The notes under the pieces were generated by a model that saw only the letters and a program-made list of their open reading frames with translations, did not search any database and was not told the DNA's origin. From Bacteroides oleiciplenus YIT 12058 (GTDB lineage: Bacteria; Bacteroidota; Bacteroidia; Bacteroidales; Bacteroidaceae), in assembly GCF_000315485.1 (NCBI RefSeq), contig NZ_JH992940.1:603574-667573 (forward strand): a DNA stretch of 64,000 bases, given 5' to 3'. Below, piece after piece: positions 17,299 to 27,317 of the stretch (positions are counted from its first letter, which is position 1; each line of letters opens with the position of its first letter). The translations under genes were made by a program, and so were the position numbers.

Positions 17299-17413
17299 GT
17301 CTTCGTTGTATTACATTGATGGTTATTATTAATACTTATTTCCTGCAAAGGAATAAAAAAAATTTGTTTATCTCAAGCATTTTCCCGAATATTGCCGTCC
17401 ATAAGGAGAGAAA

Positions 17414-19462
17414 ATGAATAAATTTGAATTAACATCCGCTTATAAGCCGACCGGCGACCAACCGGAGGCCATTGCACAGCTCACTGACGGCGTGATTCAG
17501 GGAGTTCCTGCGCAAACATTACTTGGTGTCACCGGTTCGGGAAAGACATTCACCATAGCCAATGTAATTGCCAATATCAATAAACCAACGTTAATATTAA
17601 GCCATAATAAAACATTGGCGGCTCAGCTCTACAGTGAATTCAAGGGTTTCTTCCCCAATAATGCTGTAGAGTATTATGTTTCCTATTACGACTATTATCA
17701 GCCGGAAGCCTATCTTCCATCTTCCGATACATATATAGAGAAGGATCTTGCCATCAATGATGAAATCGACAAGCTACGGTTGGCTGCTACCTCTTCCCTG
17801 CTCTCAGGACGAAAAGATGTAGTGGTCGTCTCTTCCGTATCCTGCATATATGGTATGGGCAATCCATCGGATTTCTATAGTAATGTAATAGAAGTACAGC
17901 AAGGCAAAGCATTCAGCCGGAATGTATTCTTACGTCGCCTGGTGGACAGCCTTTACGTACGCAACGACATAGACTTGAATCGTGGAAATTTCCGCGTAAA
18001 AGGAGACACGGTAGATATTTATCTGGCATATGCCGATAATTTGCTGCGTATCATTTTCTGGGGAGACGAAGTGGACAGCATTGAGGAAGTGGACCCGATT
18101 AGTGGTGTGACCATTGCCCGCTTTGATGCTTACAAGATATATCCCGCTAATCTATTCATGACAACCAAAGAAGCTACACTACGGGCTATCCACGAAATAG
18201 AAGACGATCTGCACAAGCAAGTACAATGGTTTGAAAGCGAGGGACGTCCTTTTGAAGCAAAACGCCTTCAGGAACGAGTTACATATGACATGGAAATGAT
18301 ACGCGAATTGGGACACTGCTCAGGCATAGAAAACTATTCGCGCTATTTTGACGGCCGTGCTGCCGGCACTCGTCCTTATTGTCTGTTAGACTTCTTTCCG
18401 GAAGATTTTCTGATTGTTATAGATGAAAGTCATGTGAGTGTACCTCAGATACGTGCAATGTATGGTGGTGACCGCGCCCGTAAAATAAACCTTGTAGAAT
18501 ATGGTTTCCGACTGCCGGCTGCCATGGACAATCGTCCGTTGAAGTTCGAAGAATTCGAGGAAATGGCAAAACAAGTGATTTATGTCAGTGCAACGCCTGC
18601 GGATTATGAATTGATTCAGTCGGAAGGTATTGTCGTGGAACAGGTTATTCGTCCTACCGGGTTGTTGGATCCGATAATTGAAGTACGTCCCAGCCACAAC
18701 CAGATAGACGATCTCATGGAAGAAATCCAGATACGCATAGAACGCAATGAACGTACGCTTGTTACCACGCTTACCAAACGCATGGCGGAAGAGTTGACGG
18801 AATTCCTTTTGAATAATAATGTAAAGTGCAACTATATCCATAGTGACGTAGATACACTGGAACGTGTGAGAATCATGAGTGACCTCCGTGAAGGATTGTA
18901 TGATGTACTGGTCGGCGTCAATCTGTTACGTGAAGGATTGGACCTCCCGGAAGTATCGCTCGTCGCCATCCTCGATGCAGATAAAGAAGGTTTCCTACGT
19001 TCGCACCGTTCACTGACACAGACCGCCGGACGTGCAGCACGTAATGTAAATGGTATGGTTATCATGTATGCCGACCGCATGACCGACAGTATGCGGCTGA
19101 CAATTGATGAAACTAACCGCCGCCGTGAAAAGCAATTAAAATACAATGAAGAAAATGGCATCACGCCTCAACAAATAAAAAAAGCAAAGAACCTCAATGT
19201 ATTTGCCACGAATACTATAACAGAAGAAGGTCCTGCTGGAAAAGGAGCAACTCTTGCTCCCCGCCCCTACATCGAGCAAGAGAGTTCTGCCAGCATTGCT
19301 GCCGACCCAATTGTACAATATATGTCCCGTCCGCAGTTGGAAAAGAGTATCGAACGTACGAGAAAGCTCATGCAAGAAGCAGCCAAGAAACTCGACTTTA
19401 TCGAAGCTGCACAGTATCGCGACGAGTTGCTGAAGATGGAGGATTTACTAAAAGAAAAGTAG
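17414..19462 (+). CDS. uvrB: Excinuclease ABC subunit B
   Basis: 682 residues, full length. UvrB receives damaged DNA from UvrA, verifies the lesion and recruits UvrC. Walker A GVTGSGKT is at 38-45. The DNA-gripping beta-hairpin starts at YYDYYQPEAYLP near residue 91. The DEAD-like IDESH box is near 337. Helicase motifs VGVNLLREGLDLPEVSL and QTAGRAARN are near 500-540. The C-terminal UVR domain (EAAKKLDFIEAAQYRDELLK) binds UvrC. It is divergent from paaK and monocistronic. No ideal TAnnTTTG element is visible in the 115-base upstream gap. Confidence 0.97.
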   Translation: MNKFELTSAYKPTGDQPEAIAQLTDGVIQGVPAQTLLGVTGSGKTFTIANVIANINKPTLILSHNKTLAAQLYSEFKGFFPNNAVEYYVSYYDYYQPEAYLPSSDTYIEKDLAINDEIDKLRLAATSSLLSGRKDVVVVSSVSCIYGMGNPSDFYSNVIEVQQGKAFSRNVFLRRLVDSLYVRNDIDLNRGNFRVKGDTVDIYLAYADNLLRIIFWGDEVDSIEEVDPISGVTIARFDAYKIYPANLFMTTKEATLRAIHEIEDDLHKQVQWFESEGRPFEAKRLQERVTYDMEMIRELGHCSGIENYSRYFDGRAAGTRPYCLLDFFPEDFLIVIDESHVSVPQIRAMYGGDRARKINLVEYGFRLPAAMDNRPLKFEEFEEMAKQVIYVSATPADYELIQSEGIVVEQVIRPTGLLDPIIEVRPSHNQIDDLMEEIQIRIERNERTLVTTLTKRMAEELTEFLLNNNVKCNYIHSDVDTLERVRIMSDLREGLYDVLVGVNLLREGLDLPEVSLVAILDADKEGFLRSHRSLTQTAGRAARNVNGMVIMYADRMTDSMRLTIDETNRRREKQLKYNEENGITPQQIKKAKNLNVFATNTITEEGPAGKGATLAPRPYIEQESSASIAADPIVQYMSRPQLEKSIERTRKLMQEAAKKLDFIEAAQYRDELLKMEDLLKEK

Positions 19463-19551
19463 GAATAAAATACTTTTTTCTTAAAATAAATAGAAGAACG
19501 GATTACTTCTACTAATAAGTGTTATAAAACATACTTTTTTCTTTGGATAAT

Positions 19552-19581
19552 TTGCAAATATTCCAATAGTCCGTATCTTTG
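19552..19581 (+). promoter_or_regulatory. Strong promoter for the putative small RNA
   Basis: TTG at 19552-19554, a 19-base spacer, then TATCTTTG at 19574-19581. This is one of the best-formed promoters in the window, yet no protein gene follows within 300 bases. Confidence 0.75.
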
Positions 19582-19587
19582 CAATGT

Positions 19588-19651
19588 GTTTTTCATAGTA
19601 TTAGATTTAAGGTTAACAAAGGTTGGAGTACAGCGGTACTCCTTTTTTTTT
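19588..19651 (+). ncRNA. Putative ~65-nt small RNA with intrinsic terminator
   Basis: Transcription from the promoter above should start about 7 bases past the -7 element, near 19588. It should stop at GGAGTAC-AGCG-GTACTCC (19625-19642) followed by nine T residues (19643-19651), a textbook intrinsic terminator. The transcript would be ~65 bases and has no start codon with a useful frame. It lies in a 424-base gap between uvrB and the AddA-like gene. I cannot assign it to a named RNA family. The 3' end is read directly from sequence; the 5' end is estimated. Confidence 0.65.
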
Positions 19652-19886
19652 ATGCTCATACCTCTGCTAAAGCTACTCAGGCACTATATTGGATTTCAAC
19701 ATTACAATCTACTTATTCCGTTACTACGATAAACTAATATTATTCTTGCAAGAACAGAAATAGTTTACGCATAAAGCAGAATTAGTTCATTTCTGTACAA
19801 AGACGAAGTAATTCCGCCAACAGATATACTCATAGTTTCATGTTTTTTGCGTATGTTTGTAGCAAAGTTCAATCCCGCAAATCAAC
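19652..19886. other. Intergenic region upstream of the AddA-like gene
   Basis: No coding frame is convincing here. The segment 19745-19797 has short complementary words (CAGAAATAG / CATTTCTG) that could fold. TATGTTTG at 19852-19859 is a likely -7 element for the AddA-like gene, 27 bases before its start, without a good -33 partner. Confidence 0.5.
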
Positions 19887-22800
19887 ATGGAATTATTAGT
19901 ATATAAAGCCTCAGCCGGCTCCGGAAAGACGTTCACCCTTGCCGTAGAATACATTAAACACCTGATTCTGAATCCAAGAGCTTACCGACAAATTCTTGCC
20001 GTAACCTTTACCAATAAGGCTACGGCAGAAATGAAGGAACGTATCTTGCAGCAACTTTACGGCATCTGGGTAAATGACCCGGCATCGGAACCCTATCTGA
20101 ACCGTATCCGCGAAGACTTGCAGCGGAAAAATCTATCCGACTCCGACATCCGCCGGACGGCAGGAACGGCATTGCAATATATGCTGCATGACTATAGCCG
20201 TTTTCGCGTAGAAACCATTGACTCTTTTTTCCAGTCAGTGATGCGCAACCTGGCGCGGGAACTGGATTTAAGCCCCAACCTGAACATAGAACTGAACAAT
20301 ACCGAAGTATTGAGCGACGCCGTAGATAGTCTCATTGAGAAGCTGACACCTTCGTCTCCCGTACTGGCATGGTTATTGGACTACATCAACGAACGTATTG
20401 CTGATGACAAACGCTGGAATGTCTCTAATGAAATCAAACGGTTCGGATGGAATATCTTCGACGAAGGATACATAGAACGCGGCGAAGGACTGCGTCAACA
20501 ACTGAAACACCCGGATACCATCAAGCTATACCGCAGCCTGTTGCGGGAAATGGAAACGGAAGCCCTAGAACAAATGAAAGGCTTCTACGAGCAATTCATA
20601 GGAGAACTGGAAGCCCACGCGCTGACCGCAGAAGACCTGAAAGGCGGAGCACGAGGAATAGGCAGCTATTTCCGCAAGTTGCGGGACGGACGATTATCAG
20701 ACAAAGATGTACTGAATGCCACATTGAAAAATAGTCTGGACGACGCAAAGAACTGGGCAACCAAGACTTCAACGCGTAAAAACGACATCATTCATCTGGC
20801 CGAAACGAGTTTACTCCCCTTGCTGCAGGATGCGGAAACATTCAGGCCAAGGAACAATAAACAAGTAAACAGTTGCCGGTTGTCACTACAACACTTGAAC
20901 AAATTGCAATTACTTGCACACATTGATGAGGAAGTGCGCGAGTTGAACCGGGAGCATAATCGTTTCCTGTTGTCAGATACCAACGCCCTACTCCATAACC
21001 TGGTGCGAGACGGAGATTCCTCATTTGTATTCGAAAAAATTGGAGCCAACATCCGGAATGTGATGATTGATGAATTTCAGGACACCAGTCGGATGCAATG
21101 GGATAATTTCAAAATCCTGTTACTGGAAGGTCTTTCGCAGGGAGCCGACAGTTTGATTGTAGGCGATGTAAAGCAATCCATCTATCGTTGGCGCAACGGA
21201 GACTGGAGAATATTAAACGGTCTGGGAAACTCCGCCAACTCTCAACTTAACAACTTCCCTGTGCGTGTGGAGACATTAAAAACCAATCGTCGGAGTGAAA
21301 CCAATATCATCCGGTTCAACAATTTCCTGTTTGCTGCCGCAGTAGAATATTTAAATATGCTTCATCTGAAAGAGTTGCAGGAAGATTGCCAGCCATTGCA
21401 ACGAGCTTATGCAGACGTTGCACAAGAATCACCGCGTACAGAAACCAAAGGCTATGTCAAAGTAGATTTCCTGGAACCGGATGAAGAGCATGACTATGTG
21501 GAACTGACGCTTATCGCATTGGGAGAGGAAGTAAAACGATTATTGGAAGCCGGTGTGAAGCTGAGTGACATCACCATTCTGGTACGTAAAAACAAGAATA
21601 TCCCTCCCATTGCCGACTATTTCGACAAGACCATGCATTTGCCTATCGTTTCCGACGAAGCATTTCGCCTGGATGCCTCTCTAGCACTCTGCATGCTGAT
21701 AGATGCCTTGCGTTATCTTTCAAATCCGGAAAACAAAGTGGCCCGAGCTTCACTGATTACTAATTACAAGCTGCAAATCAATAAAGAAGAAAACGGAAGC
21801 GCAAATCCCGATTGGGACGATTTGCTGACTGCCAAGCCACAGGACGTACTCCCGGAGAAGTTTGTTTCCTGCATGGAAACTCTCCGGTTAATGCCGCTAT
21901 ACGAATTACTGGAAGAGCTTTTCAGTCTGTTCGGAATGAACCGGATTGAAAAACAGGATGCTTACCTGTTCTCTTTCTTTGATGCTGTAACGGAATATCT
22001 GCAAAGCAATTCCTCAGATTTGGATACCTTCATCCGTTTCTGGGACGAGACATTGTGCAACAAAACCATTCCCAGTGGTGAGATGGATGGCATCCGTATT
22101 CTTTCTATCCATAAATCAAAAGGTTTAGAGTTTCACACCGTGCTTATTCCCTTCTGTGACTGGAAATTGGAGAACGAAACCAATAATCAGCTAATATGGT
22201 GCTCTCCCACCGAGACGCCATTCAGCGCACTCGACATCGTCCCGGTGAATTACTCATCTACTATGGCCGAATCCGTGTATCGACAGGATTATCAGGATGA
22301 GCGCCTGCAACTGTGGGTAGATAACCTGAACCTGCTTTACGTAGCATTTACCCGTGCCGGAAAGAATCTGATTCTCTGGAGTAAAAAAGGCCAGAAAGGA
22401 ACCATGTCCGAGCTGCTCACCAATGCACTGCCGCAAGTGGCTGCCAAGGAAGGCAAAGAAGGCTGGGACGAAGAAGAACCTTATGAAAGCGGAGAACTCT
22501 GTCCATCTGTAGTAGAGCCCGCCACACGTGACTCTTCCCTCAACCGCCTCGCTCAAAAACCGGATAAGCTCCCCGTGCATATGGAAAGCATGAGGCACGA
22601 TATTGAGTTCCGGCAATCGAACCGTTCTGCCGATTTCATTCAGGGAGTGGATGAAGAAGAGTCTGACAGCCGTTTCATAAACCGGGGACGATTATTACAT
22701 ACACTTTTCTCCGCCATCGAAACGGAAGAAGATATCGACAACGCCATTACACAACTCATATTCGAAGGTATCATCAGTAAACCGGAAACAGAAGAAGAAA

Positions 22801-23111
22801 TACGGGAGCTGACTCACCGTGCCTTCTCCCTCCCCCAAGTACAGGACTGGTATTCGGGAACCTGGCAGTTATTCAACGAATGTGACATCATCTGGCAAGA
22901 GAATGGAGAGCTGCACACCCGCCGCCCCGACCGCGTAATGATGCGTGGTGACGAGATTGTCATCGTAGACTTCAAATTCGGAAAGCAGAATAAAAAATAT
23001 AACAAGCAAGTGAAAGGATATATGCAATTGCTTGTCCGCATGGGGTATCCGAGAGAGAATATCAAAGGCTACCTGTGGTATGTGGAAGAAGATTTAATAG
23101 AGAATGTATAA
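19887..23111 (+). CDS. addA: AddA/RecB-like helicase-nuclease
   Basis: 1074 residues. It is a UvrD/Rep superfamily 1 helicase with a C-terminal nuclease. Walker A ASAGSGKT is at 8-15, TFTNKATAEM is motif Ia, DEFQDTS near 393 is the Walker B, VGDVKQSIYRWR near 425 is motif III, LSIHKSKGLEF near 740 is motif V and LLYVAFTRA near 817 is motif VI. The nuclease domain shows RPDRV and VDFKFGKQ near 1010-1030, the PD-(D/E)XK core. With the AddB-like protein it should resect double-strand ends for RecA loading. The partner gene begins 44 bases downstream, forming a two-gene operon. Confidence 0.9.
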   Translation: MELLVYKASAGSGKTFTLAVEYIKHLILNPRAYRQILAVTFTNKATAEMKERILQQLYGIWVNDPASEPYLNRIREDLQRKNLSDSDIRRTAGTALQYMLHDYSRFRVETIDSFFQSVMRNLARELDLSPNLNIELNNTEVLSDAVDSLIEKLTPSSPVLAWLLDYINERIADDKRWNVSNEIKRFGWNIFDEGYIERGEGLRQQLKHPDTIKLYRSLLREMETEALEQMKGFYEQFIGELEAHALTAEDLKGGARGIGSYFRKLRDGRLSDKDVLNATLKNSLDDAKNWATKTSTRKNDIIHLAETSLLPLLQDAETFRPRNNKQVNSCRLSLQHLNKLQLLAHIDEEVRELNREHNRFLLSDTNALLHNLVRDGDSSFVFEKIGANIRNVMIDEFQDTSRMQWDNFKILLLEGLSQGADSLIVGDVKQSIYRWRNGDWRILNGLGNSANSQLNNFPVRVETLKTNRRSETNIIRFNNFLFAAAVEYLNMLHLKELQEDCQPLQRAYADVAQESPRTETKGYVKVDFLEPDEEHDYVELTLIALGEEVKRLLEAGVKLSDITILVRKNKNIPPIADYFDKTMHLPIVSDEAFRLDASLALCMLIDALRYLSNPENKVARASLITNYKLQINKEENGSANPDWDDLLTAKPQDVLPEKFVSCMETLRLMPLYELLEELFSLFGMNRIEKQDAYLFSFFDAVTEYLQSNSSDLDTFIRFWDETLCNKTIPSGEMDGIRILSIHKSKGLEFHTVLIPFCDWKLENETNNQLIWCSPTETPFSALDIVPVNYSSTMAESVYRQDYQDERLQLWVDNLNLLYVAFTRAGKNLILWSKKGQKGTMSELLTNALPQVAAKEGKEGWDEEEPYESGELCPSVVEPATRDSSLNRLAQKPDKLPVHMESMRHDIEFRQSNRSADFIQGVDEEESDSRFINRGRLLHTLFSAIETEEDIDNAITQLIFEGIISKPETEEEIRELTHRAFSLPQVQDWYSGTWQLFNECDIIWQENGELHTRRPDRVMMRGDEIVIVDFKFGKQNKKYNKQVKGYMQLLVRMGYPRENIKGYLWYVEEDLIENV

Positions 23112-23155
23112 CCTCAGAACAGGATTAGAATAATTATCAAAACCCAAAGATCAAG

Positions 23156-26059
23156 ATGCAAACCTTTCTTCAATTAGTTGCCCAAGACCTACACCAAAAG
23201 ATAGGAAACGACTTGTCACGAGTGGCAATCGTCTTCCCCAACAAACGTGCCAGCCTGTTCTTCAATGAATATCTGGCCGCACAGAGCAACCGTCCCTTAT
23301 GGTCGCCTGCATACGTCAGCATCAGCGAATTGTTCCGACAACTCTCTCCCTGGAAACTGGGTGACCCTATCCGCCTGGTATGCGAACTCTATAAAGTATT
23401 CCGTGAGGAAACCCGCAGCGAAGAGACACTGGATGATTTTTATTTCTGGGGAGAACTGCTCATCAGCGATTTTGATGATGTAGATAAGAATCTTGTAGAC
23501 GCCGACCGTCTTTTCTCTAACCTGCAAGACCTAAAAAATATAATGGATGATTATGAGTTCCTCGACTCCGAACAAGAGGAAGCCATCCGCCAGTTCTTTC
23601 AGAATTTCTCCATCGAAAAGAGGACGCAACTCAAAGAGAAGTTCATTTCCCTATGGGACAAACTCGGCGACATTTATCACCATTACCACAACAATCTTAC
23701 AGAACTCGGCATTGCTTACGAAGGTATGATGTATCGCCAGGTGATGGAAGAGCTACAACCGGACAAGCTGAAATATGACCATTATGTATTTGTCGGCTTC
23801 AATGTGCTGAATAAGGTGGAAACCAAATTCTTCGAACGCTTGCACGATGCAGGGAAAGCATTGTTCTACTGGGATTATGACATATTCTATACCCGGTTGC
23901 CCCGCGAGAAGACCCCACCCTATACCCACGAAGCGGGAGAGTTTATCCTCCGCAACATGAAGACCTTTCCCAATGAACTGCCCGAAACAGCATTCGATGT
24001 ATTGAGAAATCCCAAGAAAGTACGCTTCATCTCTGCCCCTACAGAAAATGCACAGGCGCGTTATCTGCCGGAATGGGTTCGTTCCGTACTAAGAAATGAT
24101 GAGACAGGAGTCCCTGTCAGGGAAAAAGAAAATGCCATAGTGCTTTGTAATGAGGCACTGTTATTGCCCGTGTTACATTCCATCCCGTCGGAAGTGAAGA
24201 ATGTAAATATCACCATGGGATTTCCGCTGGCACAGACACCTGTATATAGTTTCATCACTGCATTGATAGAATTGCAAACCAGCGGATACCGAACAGATAC
24301 CGGACGCTATCTATACGAAGCCGTACAAACCATACTGAAGCATCCATATACCCGGCAACTATCCGACTCCGCCGAAAATCTGGAAAAGCAATTGACGAAA
24401 GACAACCGTTTCTATCCCCTGCCTTCCGAACTGAAACAAGATGGTTTCCTGGAACAGGTATTTACCCCGCAAAGAGGTATCTCAGCTATTTGCCAGTACC
24501 TCACGGATATGTTGCGCGAAGTCTCTGTCCTCTATCGACAGGAAACAGAAACAAAAACAGATGATATCTTCAACCAGCTCTACCGGGAATCCTTATTTAA
24601 GAGCTATACACTCATCAACCGTTTGCTCAGCCTTATCAATAACGGAGAGTTGACGTTGCAGGTAGATACGTTGAAGCGTCTGTTATGTCGATTGCTCGCC
24701 ACTTCGAATATCCCTTTCCACGGCGAACCAGCCATCGGCATGCAGGTTATGGGAGTATTGGAGACACGTAACCTCGATTTCCGCAACCTCATCATGCTTT
24801 CCCTCAACGAAGGCCAGTTGCCCAAAGGAGGCGGTGAATCTTCCTTCATCCCCTACAACCTACGGAAGGCTTTCGGCATGACCACCATCGAACATAAGAA
24901 TGCTGTCTATGCATACTACTTCTACCGACTGATACAGCGTGCCGAAAACATCACCTTATTATATAACATTTCTTCAAACGGACTGAACCGTGGAGAGATG
25001 TCCCGTTTCATGTTGCAATTCCTCGTCGAATCACCACACGATATTTCGCGCGAATACCTCGAGGCCGGACAATCTCCCCAAAGCGGCAGAGAAATCTGCA
25101 TTGAAAAAACACCGGAAATCATTGCCAGGATGTATAACAGATATGACGTCACCCGCCATCCGAAAGCTCTATTTTCTCCTTCGGCTCTCAATGCCTATCT
25201 CGACTGCCGGTTGAGGTTCTATTATCGCTATGTGGCCGGATTGAAAGCTCCTGATGAAGTAAGTGCAGAAATAGACTCCGCACTGTTCGGCACCATTTTC
25301 CATCGCTCGGCCGAACTGGTATATAAGGACCTGACCGCTAACGGAAAAGAAATACGCAAAGAAGATCTGGAACAACTATTGCGCAACGATGTCAAACTGC
25401 AAAATTATGTGGATACTGCATTCAAAGAAGAGTTCTTCCACATTAGTCCCACCGAAAAGCCGGAATATAACGGTACACAACTTATTAACGCCAAAGTTAT
25501 TGCATCCTATCTCCGACAGTTGTTACGCAATGATTTACAATACGCCCCTTTCTTCATGGAAGGTATGGAAGAGCCGGTAAACGAAATCATGGAAATAGAA
25601 ACCCTGCAAGGAAAGCTGACATTGAATATCGGCGGCACTATCGACCGCATGGACAGCAAAGGAGATACTCTGCGCATTGTAGATTACAAAACCGGTGGCA
25701 CTCCGAAAACACCCGAAAACATTAAACAGTTGTTCACTCCTGCTGAAGGACGCCCGAATTACATTTTCCAGACTTTTCTGTATGCATCCATCATGTGCAG
25801 TCAGCAGTCATTGAAGGTTGCACCTTCCCTACTCTATATTCACCGTGCGGCATCAGAGACATACTCTCCCGTCATCGAAATGGGAGAACCACGTCAACCT
25901 AAGATACCAGTCAACAACTTTGCCTTCTACGAAGATGAGTTCCGCGAACGTCTGAAAAATCTTCTGCAAGAAATATACAATCCAGAGGAACCTTTCACCC
26001 AAACAGAAGATACCAAGAAGTGTGAATTCTGCGATTTCAAGGACCTCTGCAAGCGATAA
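23156..26059 (+). CDS. addB: AddB-like PD-(D/E)XK nuclease with iron-sulfur motif
   Basis: 967 residues. The N-terminus (RVAIVFPNKRASLFFNEYLA) corresponds to the degenerate helicase-like part of AddB. The C-terminal nuclease has GTIFHRSAE near 718, GTIDRMDSKGD near 827 and IVDYKTGG near 841. One Cys in NAYLDCRLRFYYRY (~682) plus CEFCDFKDLC (~955-964) form the four-Cys pattern that in AddB holds a 4Fe-4S cluster clamping the nuclease. Motif order and pairing with the upstream gene support an AddAB-type complex rather than RecBCD. Sequence similarity to Firmicute AddB is likely low. Confidence 0.85.
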   Translation: MQTFLQLVAQDLHQKIGNDLSRVAIVFPNKRASLFFNEYLAAQSNRPLWSPAYVSISELFRQLSPWKLGDPIRLVCELYKVFREETRSEETLDDFYFWGELLISDFDDVDKNLVDADRLFSNLQDLKNIMDDYEFLDSEQEEAIRQFFQNFSIEKRTQLKEKFISLWDKLGDIYHHYHNNLTELGIAYEGMMYRQVMEELQPDKLKYDHYVFVGFNVLNKVETKFFERLHDAGKALFYWDYDIFYTRLPREKTPPYTHEAGEFILRNMKTFPNELPETAFDVLRNPKKVRFISAPTENAQARYLPEWVRSVLRNDETGVPVREKENAIVLCNEALLLPVLHSIPSEVKNVNITMGFPLAQTPVYSFITALIELQTSGYRTDTGRYLYEAVQTILKHPYTRQLSDSAENLEKQLTKDNRFYPLPSELKQDGFLEQVFTPQRGISAICQYLTDMLREVSVLYRQETETKTDDIFNQLYRESLFKSYTLINRLLSLINNGELTLQVDTLKRLLCRLLATSNIPFHGEPAIGMQVMGVLETRNLDFRNLIMLSLNEGQLPKGGGESSFIPYNLRKAFGMTTIEHKNAVYAYYFYRLIQRAENITLLYNISSNGLNRGEMSRFMLQFLVESPHDISREYLEAGQSPQSGREICIEKTPEIIARMYNRYDVTRHPKALFSPSALNAYLDCRLRFYYRYVAGLKAPDEVSAEIDSALFGTIFHRSAELVYKDLTANGKEIRKEDLEQLLRNDVKLQNYVDTAFKEEFFHISPTEKPEYNGTQLINAKVIASYLRQLLRNDLQYAPFFMEGMEEPVNEIMEIETLQGKLTLNIGGTIDRMDSKGDTLRIVDYKTGGTPKTPENIKQLFTPAEGRPNYIFQTFLYASIMCSQQSLKVAPSLLYIHRAASETYSPVIEMGEPRQPKIPVNNFAFYEDEFRERLKNLLQEIYNPEEPFTQTEDTKKCEFCDFKDLCKR

Positions 26060-26150
26060 TAAAAACAGACCGTCTGTTTAGAGTAAACAGACGGTCTATA
26101 TAACTCGAACAGATCGTCTATTTCACCTCAACAGACGGTCTGTTTTTATT
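26058..26150. terminator. Multi-palindrome terminator region
   Basis: Four near-copies of the palindromic word ACAGACGGTCTGT occur here, one degenerate. 26067-26080 pairs perfectly with 26084-26097 as a local 14-bp hairpin. Alternatively 26058-26078 pairs perfectly with 26130-26150 (21 bp). The two folds are mutually exclusive. It lies between the convergent addB and sensor-kinase genes and most likely ends both transcripts. Confidence 0.75.
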
Positions 26151-26158
26151 GAATACAA

Positions 26159-27286
26159 TTACTTTTTCAACGGGACTGAGAAGCTGAATATGGAACCTTC
26201 ACCTTTCTTGGAACTAAACCACAGTGTACCACCATTCTTCACCACGAAGTCCTGACATAAGAGCAATCCCAAACCGGAACCTTCCTCATTGTTCGTACCG
26301 AATGTACTGAAATGGGTATCCGTATGCAACAGTTTCTTTTGTCCTTCTTCATCAATACCGCAACCATGATCTTGCACACTGACTACTACCATACCCTCTT
26401 TTTCTTCCAGTTTCACCAGTACTTCAGAACCTTCGTTGCTGAACTTAATGGCATTGCTTATCAAATTGCGCACCACCGTCTTCAACATATCGATGTCCGC
26501 ATAGACAGCCAGTTTTTCAGGCTTCACTTCGCGAATCGTAATCTTTTTCAGGCCGGCTACCATGTTGAAGATATCAATTACGCCATCTACCACTTCCACC
26601 ACATCGATATCCTGATATACCACATTCAACTTGCCAATCTGGCTCTTTGTCCACTTCAGCAGATTGTCCAGCAGAGAGAATACATCTTCCGTCGTTTGGT
26701 TGGCCATCGTCAAAAGTTCATACATCTCAGCACCGATCTTTTCTGATGGTAGGTTCAGTATCAACATGTTCAGCACCATCTTGATGGAGCCCATAGGCGA
26801 ACGCAAATCATGAGCAATCACCGAATAGAGCTTGTCACGTCCGGCAATGGTACGCTGCAATTCTTCAGTCTTGTTCAGAATGATACGCTTGGCAGCTACC
26901 AAAGAAATCTGGTGGGTAACACGGATAATCAGTTCTTCTTTATTGAAAGGTTTGGAGATAAAGTCATTTGCCCCCACCTGAAAACCTTTTACAATATCCG
27001 TCGTACTGTTCAGTGCAGTCAGAAAGATAATAGGAATTTCCGCCGTTTTTGGGTTAGCTTTCAAATGCTGTGCCACCTCAAAACCACTCATATCCGGCAT
27101 CATCACGTCCAGCAACACCAAATCCGGGTTCTCCTTATCTACCTGCTCCAATGCTTGCCGTCCGTTACTTGCCGTAGCGATCGCAAATTTTTCATTTGTC
27201 AAGAGTACCTTCAACAATAATACGTTGGACATCACATCGTCAACGATGAGAATTTTGTACTCAGAAGGGTTTATTTCCATATTCAT
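26159..27286 (-). CDS. Response regulator-histidine kinase hybrid (REC-HisKA-HATPase)
   Basis: 375 residues, cytoplasmic, with no membrane segment. The receiver domain is N-terminal: Asp-16/17, phosphoacceptor Asp-60 in LLDVMMPD, Lys-112 in SKPFN. The dimerisation helix follows with His-159 in SVIAHDLRSPMG. The ATPase domain has NLISNAIKFSNEG, DHGCGID and GSGLGLLLC boxes. All key residues are present. A REC domain ahead of a kinase suggests an orphan kinase tuned by an upstream phosphodonor. It follows the decarboxylase gene by 31 bases and may share its message, although the two have no obvious functional link. Confidence 0.9.
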   Translation of the reverse strand: MNMEINPSEYKILIVDDVMSNVLLLKVLLTNEKFAIATASNGRQALEQVDKENPDLVLLDVMMPDMSGFEVAQHLKANPKTAEIPIIFLTALNSTTDIVKGFQVGANDFISKPFNKEELIIRVTHQISLVAAKRIILNKTEELQRTIAGRDKLYSVIAHDLRSPMGSIKMVLNMLILNLPSEKIGAEMYELLTMANQTTEDVFSLLDNLLKWTKSQIGKLNVVYQDIDVVEVVDGVIDIFNMVAGLKKITIREVKPEKLAVYADIDMLKTVVRNLISNAIKFSNEGSEVLVKLEEKEGMVVVSVQDHGCGIDEEGQKKLLHTDTHFSTFGTNNEEGSGLGLLLCQDFVVKNGGTLWFSSKKGEGSIFSFSVPLKK

Positions 27287-27317
27287 CTTATACTATATTG
27301 TTTTCCCGTTTATCTAC

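Noticed and set aside
18386..18841. 151-codon minus-strand open frame
   Set aside because: It is a shadow of uvrB in the opposite strand, with no promoter or recognisable motif.
26058..26150. Multiple repeats suggesting a CRISPR array
   Set aside because: Only four short copies with unequal spacing between convergent genes, and palindromic pairing fits a terminator. No cas genes are present.
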